Of a DNA stretch of 46,659 nucleotides, positions 24,521 to 33,949 are shown in pieces. Source of the stretch: an uncultured Bacteroidota bacterium. Its GTDB lineage: Bacteria; Bacteroidota; Bacteroidia; Flavobacteriales; UBA7312. The number at the start of each line of letters is the position of its first letter. Position 1 is the stretch's first letter. The notes beneath the pieces were generated by a model that was not told the origin of the DNA, searched no databases, and saw only the letters and a list, made by a program, of their open reading frames with translations. The stretch spans positions 1 to 46,659 of the forward strand of contig CACHMF010000011.1 in the NCBI GenBank assembly GCA_902580855.1, read 5' to 3'. The translations under genes were made by a program, and so were the position numbers.

Positions 24521-25582
24521 ATGAGAGTAAAATCAACGCTATTAACATTCGTATTTACAGTATTGCTAAGTACGGCTTCTTGGGCAGAGCATCATGATGC
24601 AAACCATGATACACATGCAGACCCTGAAAAAGACATCAAAGCTGAGATAAAAGAGTTTATCGCTCACCACCTTCAGGATACACACGATTTCCACTTAACA
24701 AAAGGTGTTTCTTTCCCATTACCTGTAATTCTATGGGATAATGGTTTTCAAGTGTTTTCTTCATCAAAATTTCATCATGGAGAAACTGTTGCTGAGCATA
24801 ACGGAAACTTTTACAAATTATATCACGGAAAGGTTTACAAAACAGACGCAGAAGGAACCATCACTTATGATGATTACCATCATGCAGTTAATGAGAAGCC
24901 ATTGGACTTCTCTATCACAAAGAATGTAAGCTTTATCTTAATCGTTTCTGTACTAATGATGTGGATGTTTAGCCGCATGGCTAAGTCGTATAAAACAAAC
25001 CCTATTCCAACAGGAATTGGTCGTTTTTTAGAGCCAATCATTGTGTATGTAAGAGATGATATTGCTAGACCAAACATTGGAGAAAAACACTACAAAAGAT
25101 ACATGAGTTTCTTGTTAACGGTTTTCTTTTTCGTTTGGATTATCAACTTATTAGGGCTAACACCATTAGGAGTAAATGTTACCAATAACATTGCAGTAAC
25201 ATTTTCTTTAGCAATTATGACATACTTGATTACCACATTTACTGGTAACAAGCATTATTGGAAACACATTTTTTGGATGCCTGGCGTGCCAACTCCAATG
25301 AAGGTGATTTTAGCACCAATCGAATTATTAGGAACAATTATTAAGCCGTTCTCTTTAATGATTCGTTTGTATGCAAACATTACTGCGGGACACGTAGTAT
25401 TAATGAGTATTATCGGTTTAATGTTCATCTTTAAAAGCTGGATTGGAAGTCCGTTATCATTTGGATTAGCCTTTGCGCTTGCCTTACTAGAATTATTAGT
25501 GGCAGCTCTTCAGGCATACATCTTTACAATGTTATCGGCATTATACTTCGGTTCCGCAGTAGAAGAACATCACGACCACTAA
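24521..25582 (+). CDS. atpB: F-type ATP synthase subunit a
   Basis: This is the proton-channel subunit of F0 in the inner membrane, 353 residues from the ATG at 24521 (a TTG 9 nt upstream is less likely). A signal-like N-terminus (MRVKSTLLTFVFTVLLSTASWA) precedes a histidine-rich region (HHDANHDTH...HHLQDTHDFH), an extension seen in Bacteroidota subunit a. The essential arginine lies in SLMIRLYANITAGH (R282), and further conserved helices follow. The tail ends HHDH. It is first of six synthase genes, with the promoter directly upstream. Confidence 0.96.
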   Translation: MRVKSTLLTFVFTVLLSTASWAEHHDANHDTHADPEKDIKAEIKEFIAHHLQDTHDFHLTKGVSFPLPVILWDNGFQVFSSSKFHHGETVAEHNGNFYKLYHGKVYKTDAEGTITYDDYHHAVNEKPLDFSITKNVSFILIVSVLMMWMFSRMAKSYKTNPIPTGIGRFLEPIIVYVRDDIARPNIGEKHYKRYMSFLLTVFFFVWIINLLGLTPLGVNVTNNIAVTFSLAIMTYLITTFTGNKHYWKHIFWMPGVPTPMKVILAPIELLGTIIKPFSLMIRLYANITAGHVVLMSIIGLMFIFKSWIGSPLSFGLAFALALLELLVAALQAYIFTMLSALYFGSAVEEHHDH

Positions 25583-25613
25583 GAATGAATGTTTAATTTT
25601 AATTAATATAATT

Positions 25614-25805
25614 ATGACTATTCCAAACATTGTAGGAGCAGGTTTAATCGTAATCGGTGCTGGTTTAGGTATCGGTAAGATTGGTGGATCAGCAATGGAC
25701 GCCATCGCTCGTCAACCAGAAGCTTCTGGAAAAATCCAAACAGCTATGCTTATTGCAGCAGCACTTATTGAAGGTATTGGATTCGCGGCTTTATTCGCTG
25801 CTTAA
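25614..25805 (+). CDS. atpE: F-type ATP synthase subunit c
   Basis: A 63-residue, two-helix proteolipid that forms the F0 rotor ring. The glycine-rich helix GAGLIVIGAGLGIGKIGG is followed by the polar loop ARQPE and a second helix with the ion-carrying glutamate E53 in LIEGIGF. I see no glutamine or Ser/Thr pattern of sodium-type c subunits, so it is probably proton-driven. At 63 residues it is shorter than most c subunits (about 70-80). A strong hairpin follows the gene, which may raise its expression over that of downstream subunits. Confidence 0.97.
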   Translation: MTIPNIVGAGLIVIGAGLGIGKIGGSAMDAIARQPEASGKIQTAMLIAAALIEGIGFAALFAA

Positions 25806-25814
25806 TTAAACCAC

Positions 25815-25853
25815 AAATCAAGACTGTGACGGTTGGTCACGGTCTTGATTTTT
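25815..25853 (+). terminator. Strong hairpin between atpE and atpF (attenuator or processing site)
   Basis: A 16-bp stem (25815-25830 with 25836-25851, one U-G pair) around the loop GGTTG is followed by two more T residues. It resembles an intrinsic terminator but lies inside the operon, 9 nt after the atpE stop. Partial read-through or mRNA protection is likely. Confidence 0.75.
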
Positions 25854-25881
25854 AAAATTAAACTGAAGAAAAAAAGAGATA

Positions 25882-26382
25882 ATGGAGAAATTAATTAATG
25901 ACTTTTCGGTAGGCTTATTCTTCTGGCAAACATTATTGTTTCTAGTATTAGTTTTCTTCCTAAGAAAATTTGCTTGGAAACCAATTTTAGAAGCGGTTGA
26001 AGGAAGAGAAGAAGGAATTAAAAACGCCTTAGACGCAGCTGATAAAGCAAAAGCTGATATGGAAGTGTTAAACGCAGACAACGAGCGTATTTTAGCAGAA
26101 GCAAAAGCAGAGCGTGATTCCTTATTAAAAGAAGCTCGCGAAATGAAAGAAAACATCATTACAGAAGCAAAAGAAAAAGCTTCTTTGGAAGCAGATAAAG
26201 TGATGGCTTCAGCAAAAGAGCAAATCAATAACGAAAAACAAAAAGCTGTTACTGAATTGAAAAATCATGTAGCGAGCTTGTCAATCGAAATCGCTGAGAA
26301 AGTATTGAAAAGCGAATTGAAAGACGCAGATAAGCAAAAAGAATTAGTAGGAGCTGCCTTGAAGGAAGCAGAACTTAACTAA
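25882..26382 (+). CDS. atpF: F-type ATP synthase subunit b
   Basis: A 166-residue peripheral-stalk subunit. One N-terminal transmembrane helix (about 9-28, FWQTLLFLVLVFFLRKF) is followed by the motif WKPILEAVEGREEGI and a long charged, alanine-rich coiled helix to the C-terminus. It dimerises and binds subunit delta to hold F1 still. It follows the atpE hairpin. The atpH ATG starts 1 bp after its stop. Confidence 0.96.
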   Translation: MEKLINDFSVGLFFWQTLLFLVLVFFLRKFAWKPILEAVEGREEGIKNALDAADKAKADMEVLNADNERILAEAKAERDSLLKEAREMKENIITEAKEKASLEADKVMASAKEQINNEKQKAVTELKNHVASLSIEIAEKVLKSELKDADKQKELVGAALKEAELN

Positions 26383-26383
26383 G

Positions 26384-26938
26384 ATGAGAAACACAAGAGT
26401 AACATTACGATACGCCAAATCATTATTGGAGCTTGCTGTAGAGCAAAGCCAATTGGACGCTTGTAAAGCGGACATGGAGGCTGTTGTGGCAGCGTGTAAA
26501 GAGAGCAAAGACCTTTCTTTATTGCTAAAAAGCCCAGTGGTAAAGACCGATAAAAAAGTGGCGATTTTAAATGAAGTATTTGCAAATCTCGGCACATTAA
26601 GCAAATCTTTCATCAACATCATCACCAATAAAAAGCGTGAGATGTTATTAGAAGAAATCGCAGAACGATTCTTAATTGTTTACAAACAACACAAAGGAAT
26701 TGAATCTGCTGTAGTCACTACTGCTATTCCGTTAGACAATGACCTAAGAGCAGCTATCCAAGCGTTTGTTGAAAAGCATGGAAGAGGCCAAGTAGAGCTA
26801 ACAGAAAAAGTAGATGAAAAACTTATTGGTGGAGCCGTTATCCGAATGGGTGATAAGCAACTAGACGCGAGTGTGCTTCGTCAAATCAATGATTTAAAAC
26901 AAACATTTAATAAAAACCTTTACATAAAGGACTTCTAA
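26384..26938 (+). CDS. atpH: F-type ATP synthase subunit delta
   Basis: A 184-residue subunit that links the b stalk to the top of F1. Family features are the N-terminal RYAKSLLELAVEQ, the mid-region LLKSPVVKTDKKVAIL, and the C-terminal KVDEKLIGGAVIRMGDKQLDASVLRQINDLK. It is soluble and helical. It lies between atpF (1-bp gap) and atpA (12-bp gap). Confidence 0.95.
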   Translation: MRNTRVTLRYAKSLLELAVEQSQLDACKADMEAVVAACKESKDLSLLLKSPVVKTDKKVAILNEVFANLGTLSKSFINIITNKKREMLLEEIAERFLIVYKQHKGIESAVVTTAIPLDNDLRAAIQAFVEKHGRGQVELTEKVDEKLIGGAVIRMGDKQLDASVLRQINDLKQTFNKNLYIKDF

Positions 26939-26950
26939 AAACCGAATACA

Positions 26951-28531
26951 ATGGCAGAAGTAAAACCAGCTGAAGTATCAGCAATCTTAAGACAACAATT
27001 AGCAGGCGTTAAATCTGAGGCCGAGCTACAAGAAGTAGGTACCGTTCTTCAAGTGGGTGACGGTATTGCCCGTATCTACGGACTAACCAATGTTCAATCA
27101 GGAGAGCTTATTGAGTTTGAAAACGGCTTACAAGCAATCGTTTTGAACCTTGAGGAAGACAATGTAGGTGCAGTATTGTTAGGGCCTTCTAAAGGAATTA
27201 AAGAAGGTGATGTGGTAAAAAGAACAAACCGTATTGCTTCTATCAATGTAGGTGAAGGGATGTTGGGTCGCGTAGTAGATCCTCTGGGTATCCCAATTGA
27301 TGGCAAAGGACCAATCGAAGGCGAAACATTTGAAATGCCTATCGAGCGTAAGGCGCCAGGTGTTATTTACCGTCAGCCTGTAAATGAGCCACTACAAACA
27401 GGTATCAAAGCGATTGATGCGATGATTCCAGTAGGTAGAGGACAGCGTGAGTTGATTATTGGTGACCGTCAGACTGGTAAAACAGCAGTAGCGATTGACA
27501 CCATCATCAACCAAAAAGAATTTTACGATAAAGGAGAGCCTGTATTCTGTATTTATGTAGCTGTTGGTCAAAAAGGATCTACAGTAGCAGCTATTGCTAA
27601 AACATTAGAAGAAGCTGGAGCGCTTCCATATACAGTGATTGTAGCGTCTAACGCTTCTGATCCTGCTCCAATGCAGTTCTACGCACCATTAGCAGGAGCG
27701 GCAATTGGTGAGTACTTCCGTGATACTGGTCGTCCAGCATTGATTGTATTTGATGATTTATCAAAGCAAGCAGTTGCTTACCGTGAGGTATCTCTTCTAT
27801 TAAGAAGACCTCCAGGTCGTGAAGCATACCCAGGAGATGTATTCTACTTACACTCAAGATTATTAGAGCGTGCAGCAAAGGTTATTAACGATGATACAAT
27901 TGCAGCGCAAATGAATGACCTTCCAGAGTCTTTAAAAGGCAAGGTAAAAGGTGGCGGTTCATTAACAGCATTACCAATTATTGAAACACAGGCGGGTGAT
28001 GTATCTGCTTATATTCCAACCAATGTAATCTCCATTACTGACGGTCAGATATTCTTAGATGGTGATTTATTCAACTCAGGTGTTCGTCCCGCAATTAACG
28101 TAGGTATTTCGGTATCTCGTGTTGGAGGTTCTGCTCAGATTAAATCAATGAAGAAAATTTCAGGAACACTTAAATTAGATCAGGCACAATTCCGTGAATT
28201 AGAAGCTTTTGCGAAGTTTGGTTCTGACCTAGATGCAGCAACTAAAGCTGTTATCGACAAAGGTGTTCGTAACGTAGAAATCTTGAAGCAAGGCCAATAC
28301 TCTCCACTACGAGTAGAGGAGCAGGCAGCAATCATTTACTGCGGTACTAATGGCTTATTAATGGATGTTCCTGTAAACAAAGTGAAAGAATTCGAAACAG
28401 AGTTTATTTCATTTATGCACCAAAAACACCAAGATGTTTTAGATGCTTTGGCGGCAGGAAAATTAACAGATGAAATCAAGAATACGCTAGAAACAGTAGC
28501 GGCTGATTTATCTAAAAAATACGCAGCATAA
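26951..28531 (+). CDS. atpA: F-type ATP synthase subunit alpha
   Basis: A 526-residue non-catalytic nucleotide-binding subunit of F1. The Walker A motif GDRQTGKT is at 171-178. A beta-barrel N-domain (about 25-95) and the conserved segments [16 protein letters not shown] and [17 protein letters not shown] are visible. The family signature [20 protein letters not shown] is present. It alternates with beta in the hexamer. The beta gene (atpD) is not in this operon. The atpG ATG comes 3 bp after the stop. Confidence 0.98.
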   Translation: MAEVKPAEVSAILRQQLAGVKSEAELQEVGTVLQVGDGIARIYGLTNVQSGELIEFENGLQAIVLNLEEDNVGAVLLGPSKGIKEGDVVKRTNRIASINVGEGMLGRVVDPLGIPIDGKGPIEGETFEMPIERKAPGVIYRQPVNEPLQTGIKAIDAMIPVGRGQRELIIGDRQTGKTAVAIDTIINQKEFYDKGEPVFCIYVAVGQKGSTVAAIAKTLEEAGALPYTVIVASNASDPAPMQFYAPLAGAAIGEYFRDTGRPALIVFDDLSKQAVAYREVSLLLRRPPGREAYPGDVFYLHSRLLERAAKVINDDTIAAQMNDLPESLKGKVKGGGSLTALPIIETQAGDVSAYIPTNVISITDGQIFLDGDLFNSGVRPAINVGISVSRVGGSAQIKSMKKISGTLKLDQAQFRELEAFAKFGSDLDAATKAVIDKGVRNVEILKQGQYSPLRVEEQAAIIYCGTNGLLMDVPVNKVKEFETEFISFMHQKHQDVLDALAAGKLTDEIKNTLETVAADLSKKYAA

Positions 28532-28534
28532 CAA

Positions 28535-29398
28535 ATGGCGAACTTAAAAGAAATACGCGCCCGTATCTCTTCTGTTGGTTCAACCATGCAGATTACCAGT
28601 GCCATGAAAATGGTATCGGCTGCAAAGTTGAAACGCGCCCAAGACGCCATTACTCAAATGCGTCCTTACGCTAATAAACTTCGTGAGTTGTTGGTAAACC
28701 TAAGCTCTACTTTAGAAGGGTCTGATGGCGGAGCTTTCGCTCAAGAACGCGAAGTAAAAAAGGTGTTATTGGTAGCGATTACTTCCAATAGAGGTTTATG
28801 TGGAGCATTTAACTCAAACATCATTAAAAAAGCGAAAAGCTTAGCAGAGAACGACTATACCGATGCCGATGTGTCTTTCTTGACAATTGGTAAAAAAGGA
28901 TCAGAATTCTTTGCTAAAAACGGCTTTACAGTGCGTTCATCGCACGACAGTTTATATGATGAACTAACTTTTGAAAACACCTCTGCAATTGCAGAAGACA
29001 TCATGCAAAACTTTTTGAGTGGTGAATTCGATAAGGTGATTCTTGTGTACAGCCAGTTTAAAAATGCCGCTACACAATTAGTGCAAGCAGAGCAGTTTTT
29101 ACCTGTTGAAACACCAACAGAAGAAGGTGCTACAATTGGCGATTACATCTTTGAACCATCGAAGGAAGAAATTGTAACAGATTTAATTCCTAAGTCTTTG
29201 AAAATACAATTATTTAAAGGAGTTTTGGACTCTCATGCTTCTGAACATGGAGCACGAATGACAGCCATGCATAAAGCAACTGATAATGCAGGAGAGTTGA
29301 AGAAAGACCTAACCCTAACATACAACAAAGCCCGTCAGGCAGCAATTACTGGTGAGATTTTGGAGATTGTAGGTGGTGCGGAAGCGTTGAACGCATAA
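28535..29398 (+). CDS. atpG: F-type ATP synthase subunit gamma
   Basis: A 287-residue rotating central shaft of F1. The N-terminal helix ANLKEIRARISSVGSTMQIT and the motif TSAMKMVSAAKLKRAQ, with the C-terminal HGARMTAMHKATDNAGEL and ARQAAITGEILEIVGGAEAL, are diagnostic. It ends the operon, and a strong terminator follows 24 nt later. Confidence 0.97.
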   Translation: MANLKEIRARISSVGSTMQITSAMKMVSAAKLKRAQDAITQMRPYANKLRELLVNLSSTLEGSDGGAFAQEREVKKVLLVAITSNRGLCGAFNSNIIKKAKSLAENDYTDADVSFLTIGKKGSEFFAKNGFTVRSSHDSLYDELTFENTSAIAEDIMQNFLSGEFDKVILVYSQFKNAATQLVQAEQFLPVETPTEEGATIGDYIFEPSKEEIVTDLIPKSLKIQLFKGVLDSHASEHGARMTAMHKATDNAGELKKDLTLTYNKARQAAITGEILEIVGGAEALNA

Positions 29399-29421
29399 TC
29401 TGGTTAAAAAATAAATATTTT

Positions 29422-29450
29422 AAAGCCCTTCCTTTTGGAGGGGCTTTTTT
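29422..29450 (+). terminator. Terminator of the ATP synthase operon
   Basis: AAAGCCCTTCC (29422-29432) pairs with GGAGGGGCTTT (29437-29447, one wobble) around TTTT, followed by a T-run. It follows atpG directly, which shows that atpD/atpC are not part of this transcript. Confidence 0.9.
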
Positions 29451-29472
29451 ATGGCCTATTGCATCTAAAAAC

Positions 29473-29480
29473 TATATTTG
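29473..29480 (+). promoter_or_regulatory. -7 promoter box of the enoyl-CoA hydratase gene
   Basis: TATATTTG matches TAnnTTTG, 24 nt upstream of the ATG and just after the atp terminator. Confidence 0.5.
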
Positions 29481-29504
29481 TAAACTAGACAAAACTTATC
29501 AAAG

Positions 29505-30281
29505 ATGAGCTATCAAAATGTATTATCAGAAGTAAAAGACGGTGTTTCTTATATCACAATCAACCGTCCAAAGCAGTTAAATGCTTTAAACAAAGAAACG
29601 ATTGAAGAGTTGAATGACGTTATTATAAAAGCTGATCAAAATAAAGCAGTAAAATGTCTGATACTCACAGGAGCCGAAACTAAAGCTTTTGTAGCGGGCG
29701 CCGATATTAAAGAGTTTGCCCACTTTAATGAAGAAGAGGGGGCAAATCTTGCAAAAGATGGCCAATACATGTTATTTAATTTATTAGAAAATCTTTCTAC
29801 ACCAACGATTGCAGCAGTTAACGGATTTGCTTTAGGAGGAGGTCTAGAGCTTGCAATGGCTTGCCACATGCGCGTTGCTTCCAATAATGCTAAGATGGGT
29901 CTCCCAGAAGTTTCTTTAGGGGTAATTCCTGGTTATGGAGGTACACAGCGCTTAGCTCAACTTGTTGGAAAAGGAAAAGCTATGGAATTAATTTCCACGG
30001 CGGGCATGCTAACTGCTGAAGAGGCGAAGGAATGGGGTTTGGTAAATCATGTTTGTTCGCAAGATGAACTGATTCCTACTTGTGAAAAAATAGCATCTAA
30101 GATAGCTCGCAACTCATCTATAGCAATTGGCTACGCAATAAAAGCCGTAAATGCGGGTTTTAGTTCAATGGGTTACCAAGCAGAGATTGATGCCTTTGGG
30201 GCATGTTTTGGCACAAACGATTTTAAAGAAGGAACAACCGCTTTTATCGAAAAAAGAAAAGCAGAATTTCCGGGAAATTAA
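29505..30281 (+). CDS. Enoyl-CoA hydratase (crotonase family)
   Basis: A 258-residue crotonase-fold enzyme that adds water to trans-2-enoyl-CoA in fatty-acid or related acyl-CoA breakdown. The oxyanion-hole segments AGADIKEF and NGFALGGGLELAMAC and both catalytic glutamates are present: E115 in GGLELA and E135 in GLPEVSLG, at the 20-residue spacing of true hydratases. Length is typical. Cytoplasmic. It has its own promoter and is followed 3 bp later by the flippase gene, whose function is unrelated. Substrate chain length cannot be told. Confidence 0.93.
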   Translation: MSYQNVLSEVKDGVSYITINRPKQLNALNKETIEELNDVIIKADQNKAVKCLILTGAETKAFVAGADIKEFAHFNEEEGANLAKDGQYMLFNLLENLSTPTIAAVNGFALGGGLELAMACHMRVASNNAKMGLPEVSLGVIPGYGGTQRLAQLVGKGKAMELISTAGMLTAEEAKEWGLVNHVCSQDELIPTCEKIASKIARNSSIAIGYAIKAVNAGFSSMGYQAEIDAFGACFGTNDFKEGTTAFIEKRKAEFPGN

Positions 30282-30284
30282 AGA

Positions 30285-31763
30285 TTGAATCCATTAAAGA
30301 AATTAGCAGGGCAAACCGCCATTTATGGGTTAAGTAGCATTATTGGCCGCTTACTGAATTACTTATTAGTTCCTTTATATACACGTTATTTCACCACCTC
30401 AGAATACGGAGAGGTAACCACTCTCTATGCATATGTTGCTTTTTTAGTTATCATTCTTACCTACGGCATGGAAACCGCTTTTTTCCGTTTTTCACAAAAG
30501 GAACAAGATAAGAAATCGGTTTATAGCACCACCTTAATTTCTTTGTTGATTTCTTCAACAATATTTATCGTGTTGATGTTTGTGAATGCCGACAGTGTGG
30601 CAATCGCATTAAACTTTAATGGGCACCCGGAATATATACAGTGGTTTGCGCTTATTATTGGTCTAGACGCTGTTTCTTCAATCTCTTTTGCGAAACTAAG
30701 AGAACAAGGTAAAGCAGCTCGTTTTGCTTTAATTCGACTACTTAACATATTTATCAATATCGGATTAAATCTTTTCTTTATTATTTACTGCCCTTTTGCA
30801 ATAAAAAACAATTTACCTTCTGCAGAATTTGTACAAAGTATATACAGTGATGTTATAGGAATAGGTTATATTTTTATTGCCAATTTAGTATCAAGTGTCG
30901 TTACGATTCTGCTTCTGCTACCAGAAATGTTGTCTTCTTCTTGGAGGTTCAAGCCACAGCTTTGGAAAAAGATGATGGTTTTTGCGCTTCCACTAATGGT
31001 AGCAGGGCTAGCAGGAATTACCAATGAAACAATTGACCGCATTTTATTGTCACACCTTCTACCATCTAGTATTGCCACCTCCGAGGTTGGTATTTATGGA
31101 GCGTATTATAAGTTGTCAATTATTATGACGTTATTCATCCAGACCTTCAGATTTGCAGCAGAACCTTTCTTCTTTGCACAAGAAAAAGAACTCAACGCAA
31201 AAAAGGTATATGCAGATGTTATGAAGTATTTCACCATTATTACATCAAGCATTTTTTTAGGGGTAATGATTTATTATGATCTTGTACAGCAATTTATTGG
31301 CGAAGAGTTTCACGATTCCAGAGGGTTGGTAGTAGTACCGGTTCTATTATTTGCTAATCTTTTTTTAGGGATCTACTACAATCTAGCAGTTTGGTTTAAG
31401 CTAACGGAAAAAACAAGATTTGGAGCTTACTTAGCGTTATTTGGAGCAGTCATCACCCTGGCGCTCAATTTTGCACTTATTCCTATTTTAGGCTTTGAAG
31501 GATCAGCTTGGACAACACTTCTATGCTATTTATCTATGACGGTTGCCTCATATTTTTTAGGAAAAAAATACTACCCTATTCCCTACGATTTAAAACGAAT
31601 AGTTCTATATCTAGGCACATCCTTACTCCTCTTTTCACTAAGTGTTTATGTTGATTTAGGGATGTCGGCAAACACACTATACCTCCTTATTTTTATTAGC
31701 GTAGCCTACATCTTGGAACGACCTAAAAAAAGATTAAATTCAACACCAGAATTATTTGATTAG
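30285..31763 (+). CDS. Polysaccharide/lipid-linked oligosaccharide flippase (Wzx/MATE-like)
   Basis: A 492-residue inner-membrane protein with about 12-14 transmembrane helices. It starts [32 protein letters not shown], the classic N-terminal pattern of the MOP exporter superfamily (polysaccharide biosynthesis flippases), and has the motif [15 protein letters not shown]. It probably flips a lipid-linked sugar precursor across the inner membrane; which one is unknown, as no glycosyltransferase is near. The start codon appears to be TTG (30285), 3 bp after the hydratase stop. Its TAG stop overlaps the start region of dut. Confidence 0.88.
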   Translation: MNPLKKLAGQTAIYGLSSIIGRLLNYLLVPLYTRYFTTSEYGEVTTLYAYVAFLVIILTYGMETAFFRFSQKEQDKKSVYSTTLISLLISSTIFIVLMFVNADSVAIALNFNGHPEYIQWFALIIGLDAVSSISFAKLREQGKAARFALIRLLNIFINIGLNLFFIIYCPFAIKNNLPSAEFVQSIYSDVIGIGYIFIANLVSSVVTILLLLPEMLSSSWRFKPQLWKKMMVFALPLMVAGLAGITNETIDRILLSHLLPSSIATSEVGIYGAYYKLSIIMTLFIQTFRFAAEPFFFAQEKELNAKKVYADVMKYFTIITSSIFLGVMIYYDLVQQFIGEEFHDSRGLVVVPVLLFANLFLGIYYNLAVWFKLTEKTRFGAYLALFGAVITLALNFALIPILGFEGSAWTTLLCYLSMTVASYFLGKKYYPIPYDLKRIVLYLGTSLLLFSLSVYVDLGMSANTLYLLIFISVAYILERPKKRLNSTPELFD

Positions 31764-31765
31764 TG

Positions 31766-32200
31766 ATGAAAATAAAAGTTGTCAATAAATCGAAGCACCC
31801 ATTACCAAATTACGCAACCACCCAATCTGCAGGAATGGACTTAAGAGCCAATTTAGATGAGCCAATAATTTTAAAGCCATTAGACCGAACATTGGTGAAA
31901 ACGGGCATTTTTATGGAGCTTCCTGCGGGTTATGAAGCCCAAGTTAGGCCAAGAAGCGGATTGGCATTTAAAAAAGGAATAACGGTATTAAACACGCCAG
32001 GAACCATTGATGCAGACTATAGAGGGGAAGTGGGCGTTATATTAGTGAATCTTTCCAATGAAGATTTTGTAGTGGAAGACGGAGAACGTGTTGCTCAGAT
32101 GGTGATTGCTAAACACGAACAACCTTCTTGGGAGAAAGTTGAAGAATTGATAGAAACAGAAAGAGGGTCTGGTGGGTTTGGCTCAACAGGAGTAAAGTGA
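31766..32200 (+). CDS. dut: dUTP diphosphatase
   Basis: A trimeric dUTPase of 144 residues that hydrolyses dUTP to dUMP and pyrophosphate, keeping uracil out of DNA. All five family motifs are present: [34 protein letters not shown] (catalytic Asp82), GERVAQMVI, and the C-terminal [10 protein letters not shown] arm. The ATG at 31766 is chosen over the GTG at 31763. It lies 2 bp after the flippase stop and 6 bp before the TPR gene, in one operon. Confidence 0.97.
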   Translation: MKIKVVNKSKHPLPNYATTQSAGMDLRANLDEPIILKPLDRTLVKTGIFMELPAGYEAQVRPRSGLAFKKGITVLNTPGTIDADYRGEVGVILVNLSNEDFVVEDGERVAQMVIAKHEQPSWEKVEELIETERGSGGFGSTGVK

Positions 32201-32206
32201 TTTTTT

Positions 32207-33949
32207 ATGAGACGCAGTATCATATTTATATTAGTGATTTTGCTTGGGTTTTCTTTTGTAGCAGAAGCGCAAAAAAGACCAAGAACAAAAGGAAAAGTTA
32301 GTACGCAGAAAAGCCAGCCTAGCGATCGAGAAAAATTGAATTATGAGATGGCATTTTTTAATGGTCTTCGACAAAAAGCACTTGGAAATCTAGAGTCTGC
32401 AGCAGAAGAATTTCTGAAATGCATAAAGCTAGACGGAAGTAAGGCTGCTCCTATGTACGAGCTAGCTATGATTTATTGTGAATTTAGTCAGTATTCTGAC
32501 GCTCTATTTTTTATTCAAAGCGCTAGCGAAATAGAGCAGGAAAACATCTGGTACCAGCAACTATTAGCAGATGTGTATGTCAGAAATCAAAAATATAAAG
32601 CAGCTATTATCACCTATAAAAAATTATTAAAAGAACATCCGGGGAACGAAGAATGGCATTTTCAGTTGGCAAGCGCTTATTTGTTGGATAAACAGTTACG
32701 AAAAGCAATAGAGGTATATAACGATATGGAACAATATATAGGTGTTGATGAAATACTGATTATGCAAAAACATCGAATTTACCTTGAATTAAAAGATAAA
32801 AAAGGAGCAAAAACAGAATTGGAGAAATGGATTGTATCTGAACCTAAAAACCCCAAGCCCTACAGCTTACTTGCTGAAATATATTTGCTAGAAGGAAACC
32901 AAAAAAAAGCGATTGAAGCATTGGAGCGTATCCTAGAAATAGCTCCAAATAACGGAAAAGCTCATCTCACGCTCTCGGACTTATACAGAAATAATGGAGA
33001 AACTAAAAAAGCATTTAACTCATTAAAAATCGCCTTTTCAAGTAGCGGCCTAAGTATTGATTCAAAAATGAGAATACTTATAACGTATTATGATATCACT
33101 CAGATAGACAGCACGCTAAAAAAGGACGCCTTCGATTTAGTAGAAATTCTAAAGGAGAGTCACCCAAACGATGCTAAGCCACATACTATTGCCGGAGATT
33201 ACCATTTCAGAGAAGGAGATTTAAAAGCTGCAAAAGAAGCTTTTGAAACAGCGCTTCAGTTTGATCAAAGTAGATTTCCTATTTGGCAGCAATTGCTTAT
33301 TATTTGTTTTGACTTAAAAGAATATGAACTTGTTGCTTCCTATGCGCAAAAAGCAATGGAGTTATTTCCCAGTCAACCTATCACTTACTTGCTGAGTGGG
33401 ATGTCGTACATTCAAATCAAATTGTATGATAACGCCATTACTGTTTTGAACACAGGTAAAATTATGGTTTTTGGAAACAACGAATTATTAGCACAATTCT
33501 ACTCATCCTTAGGGGATGCTTATCATGCTCAAAAGAATCATATGATGTCAGATGATTCGTATGACAAGTCGTTAGAATTATCACCACTTAATACTTATGT
33601 GCTAAATAATTACAGTTATTACTTATCACTTCGAAAAAAGAATTTAGATAAGGCGCTAGAAATGATGGAGGTGTGTGTAGCATTAAATCCGGGAATAGCA
33701 TCTTACGAAGACACCTATGCGTGGGTGTTTTATCAAAAAGGACAATACGATAATGCCCAAGAGTGGTTAGAACGCGCATTGACAAGCGGGGGTAATCAAA
33801 GCGCTGTAATTGTAGAGCATTATGGTGATGTTTTGTATCAGCTTGGTAAAGTCGCTAGGGCGGTAGAGCAATGGAAAAAAGCGAAAGAATTAGGATCTGA
33901 AACACCCTTCATTGAACAAAAAATAAACGAGCGAAAACTCTATGAATAA
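32207..33949 (+). CDS. Exported TPR repeat protein
   Basis: A 580-residue protein with a signal peptide (about 1-22, ending VAEAQ) followed by a basic linker and at least ten tetratricopeptide repeats to the C-terminus. Examples are AMIYCEFSQYSDALFFI, YKAAIITYKKLLKEHPGN, KKAIEALERILEIAPNNGKAH and KAARAV-type helices. No enzyme motif is visible. TPR superhelices bind other proteins, so this is likely a periplasmic adaptor. It overlaps the downstream DUF4292 lipoprotein gene by 8 bp, and the pair sits in a flippase-dut-TPR-DUF4292-EnvC order that I recall as common in Bacteroidota. Exact role unknown. Confidence 0.85.
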   Translation: MRRSIIFILVILLGFSFVAEAQKRPRTKGKVSTQKSQPSDREKLNYEMAFFNGLRQKALGNLESAAEEFLKCIKLDGSKAAPMYELAMIYCEFSQYSDALFFIQSASEIEQENIWYQQLLADVYVRNQKYKAAIITYKKLLKEHPGNEEWHFQLASAYLLDKQLRKAIEVYNDMEQYIGVDEILIMQKHRIYLELKDKKGAKTELEKWIVSEPKNPKPYSLLAEIYLLEGNQKKAIEALERILEIAPNNGKAHLTLSDLYRNNGETKKAFNSLKIAFSSSGLSIDSKMRILITYYDITQIDSTLKKDAFDLVEILKESHPNDAKPHTIAGDYHFREGDLKAAKEAFETALQFDQSRFPIWQQLLIICFDLKEYELVASYAQKAMELFPSQPITYLLSGMSYIQIKLYDNAITVLNTGKIMVFGNNELLAQFYSSLGDAYHAQKNHMMSDDSYDKSLELSPLNTYVLNNYSYYLSLRKKNLDKALEMMEVCVALNPGIASYEDTYAWVFYQKGQYDNAQEWLERALTSGGNQSAVIVEHYGDVLYQLGKVARAVEQWKKAKELGSETPFIEQKINERKLYE

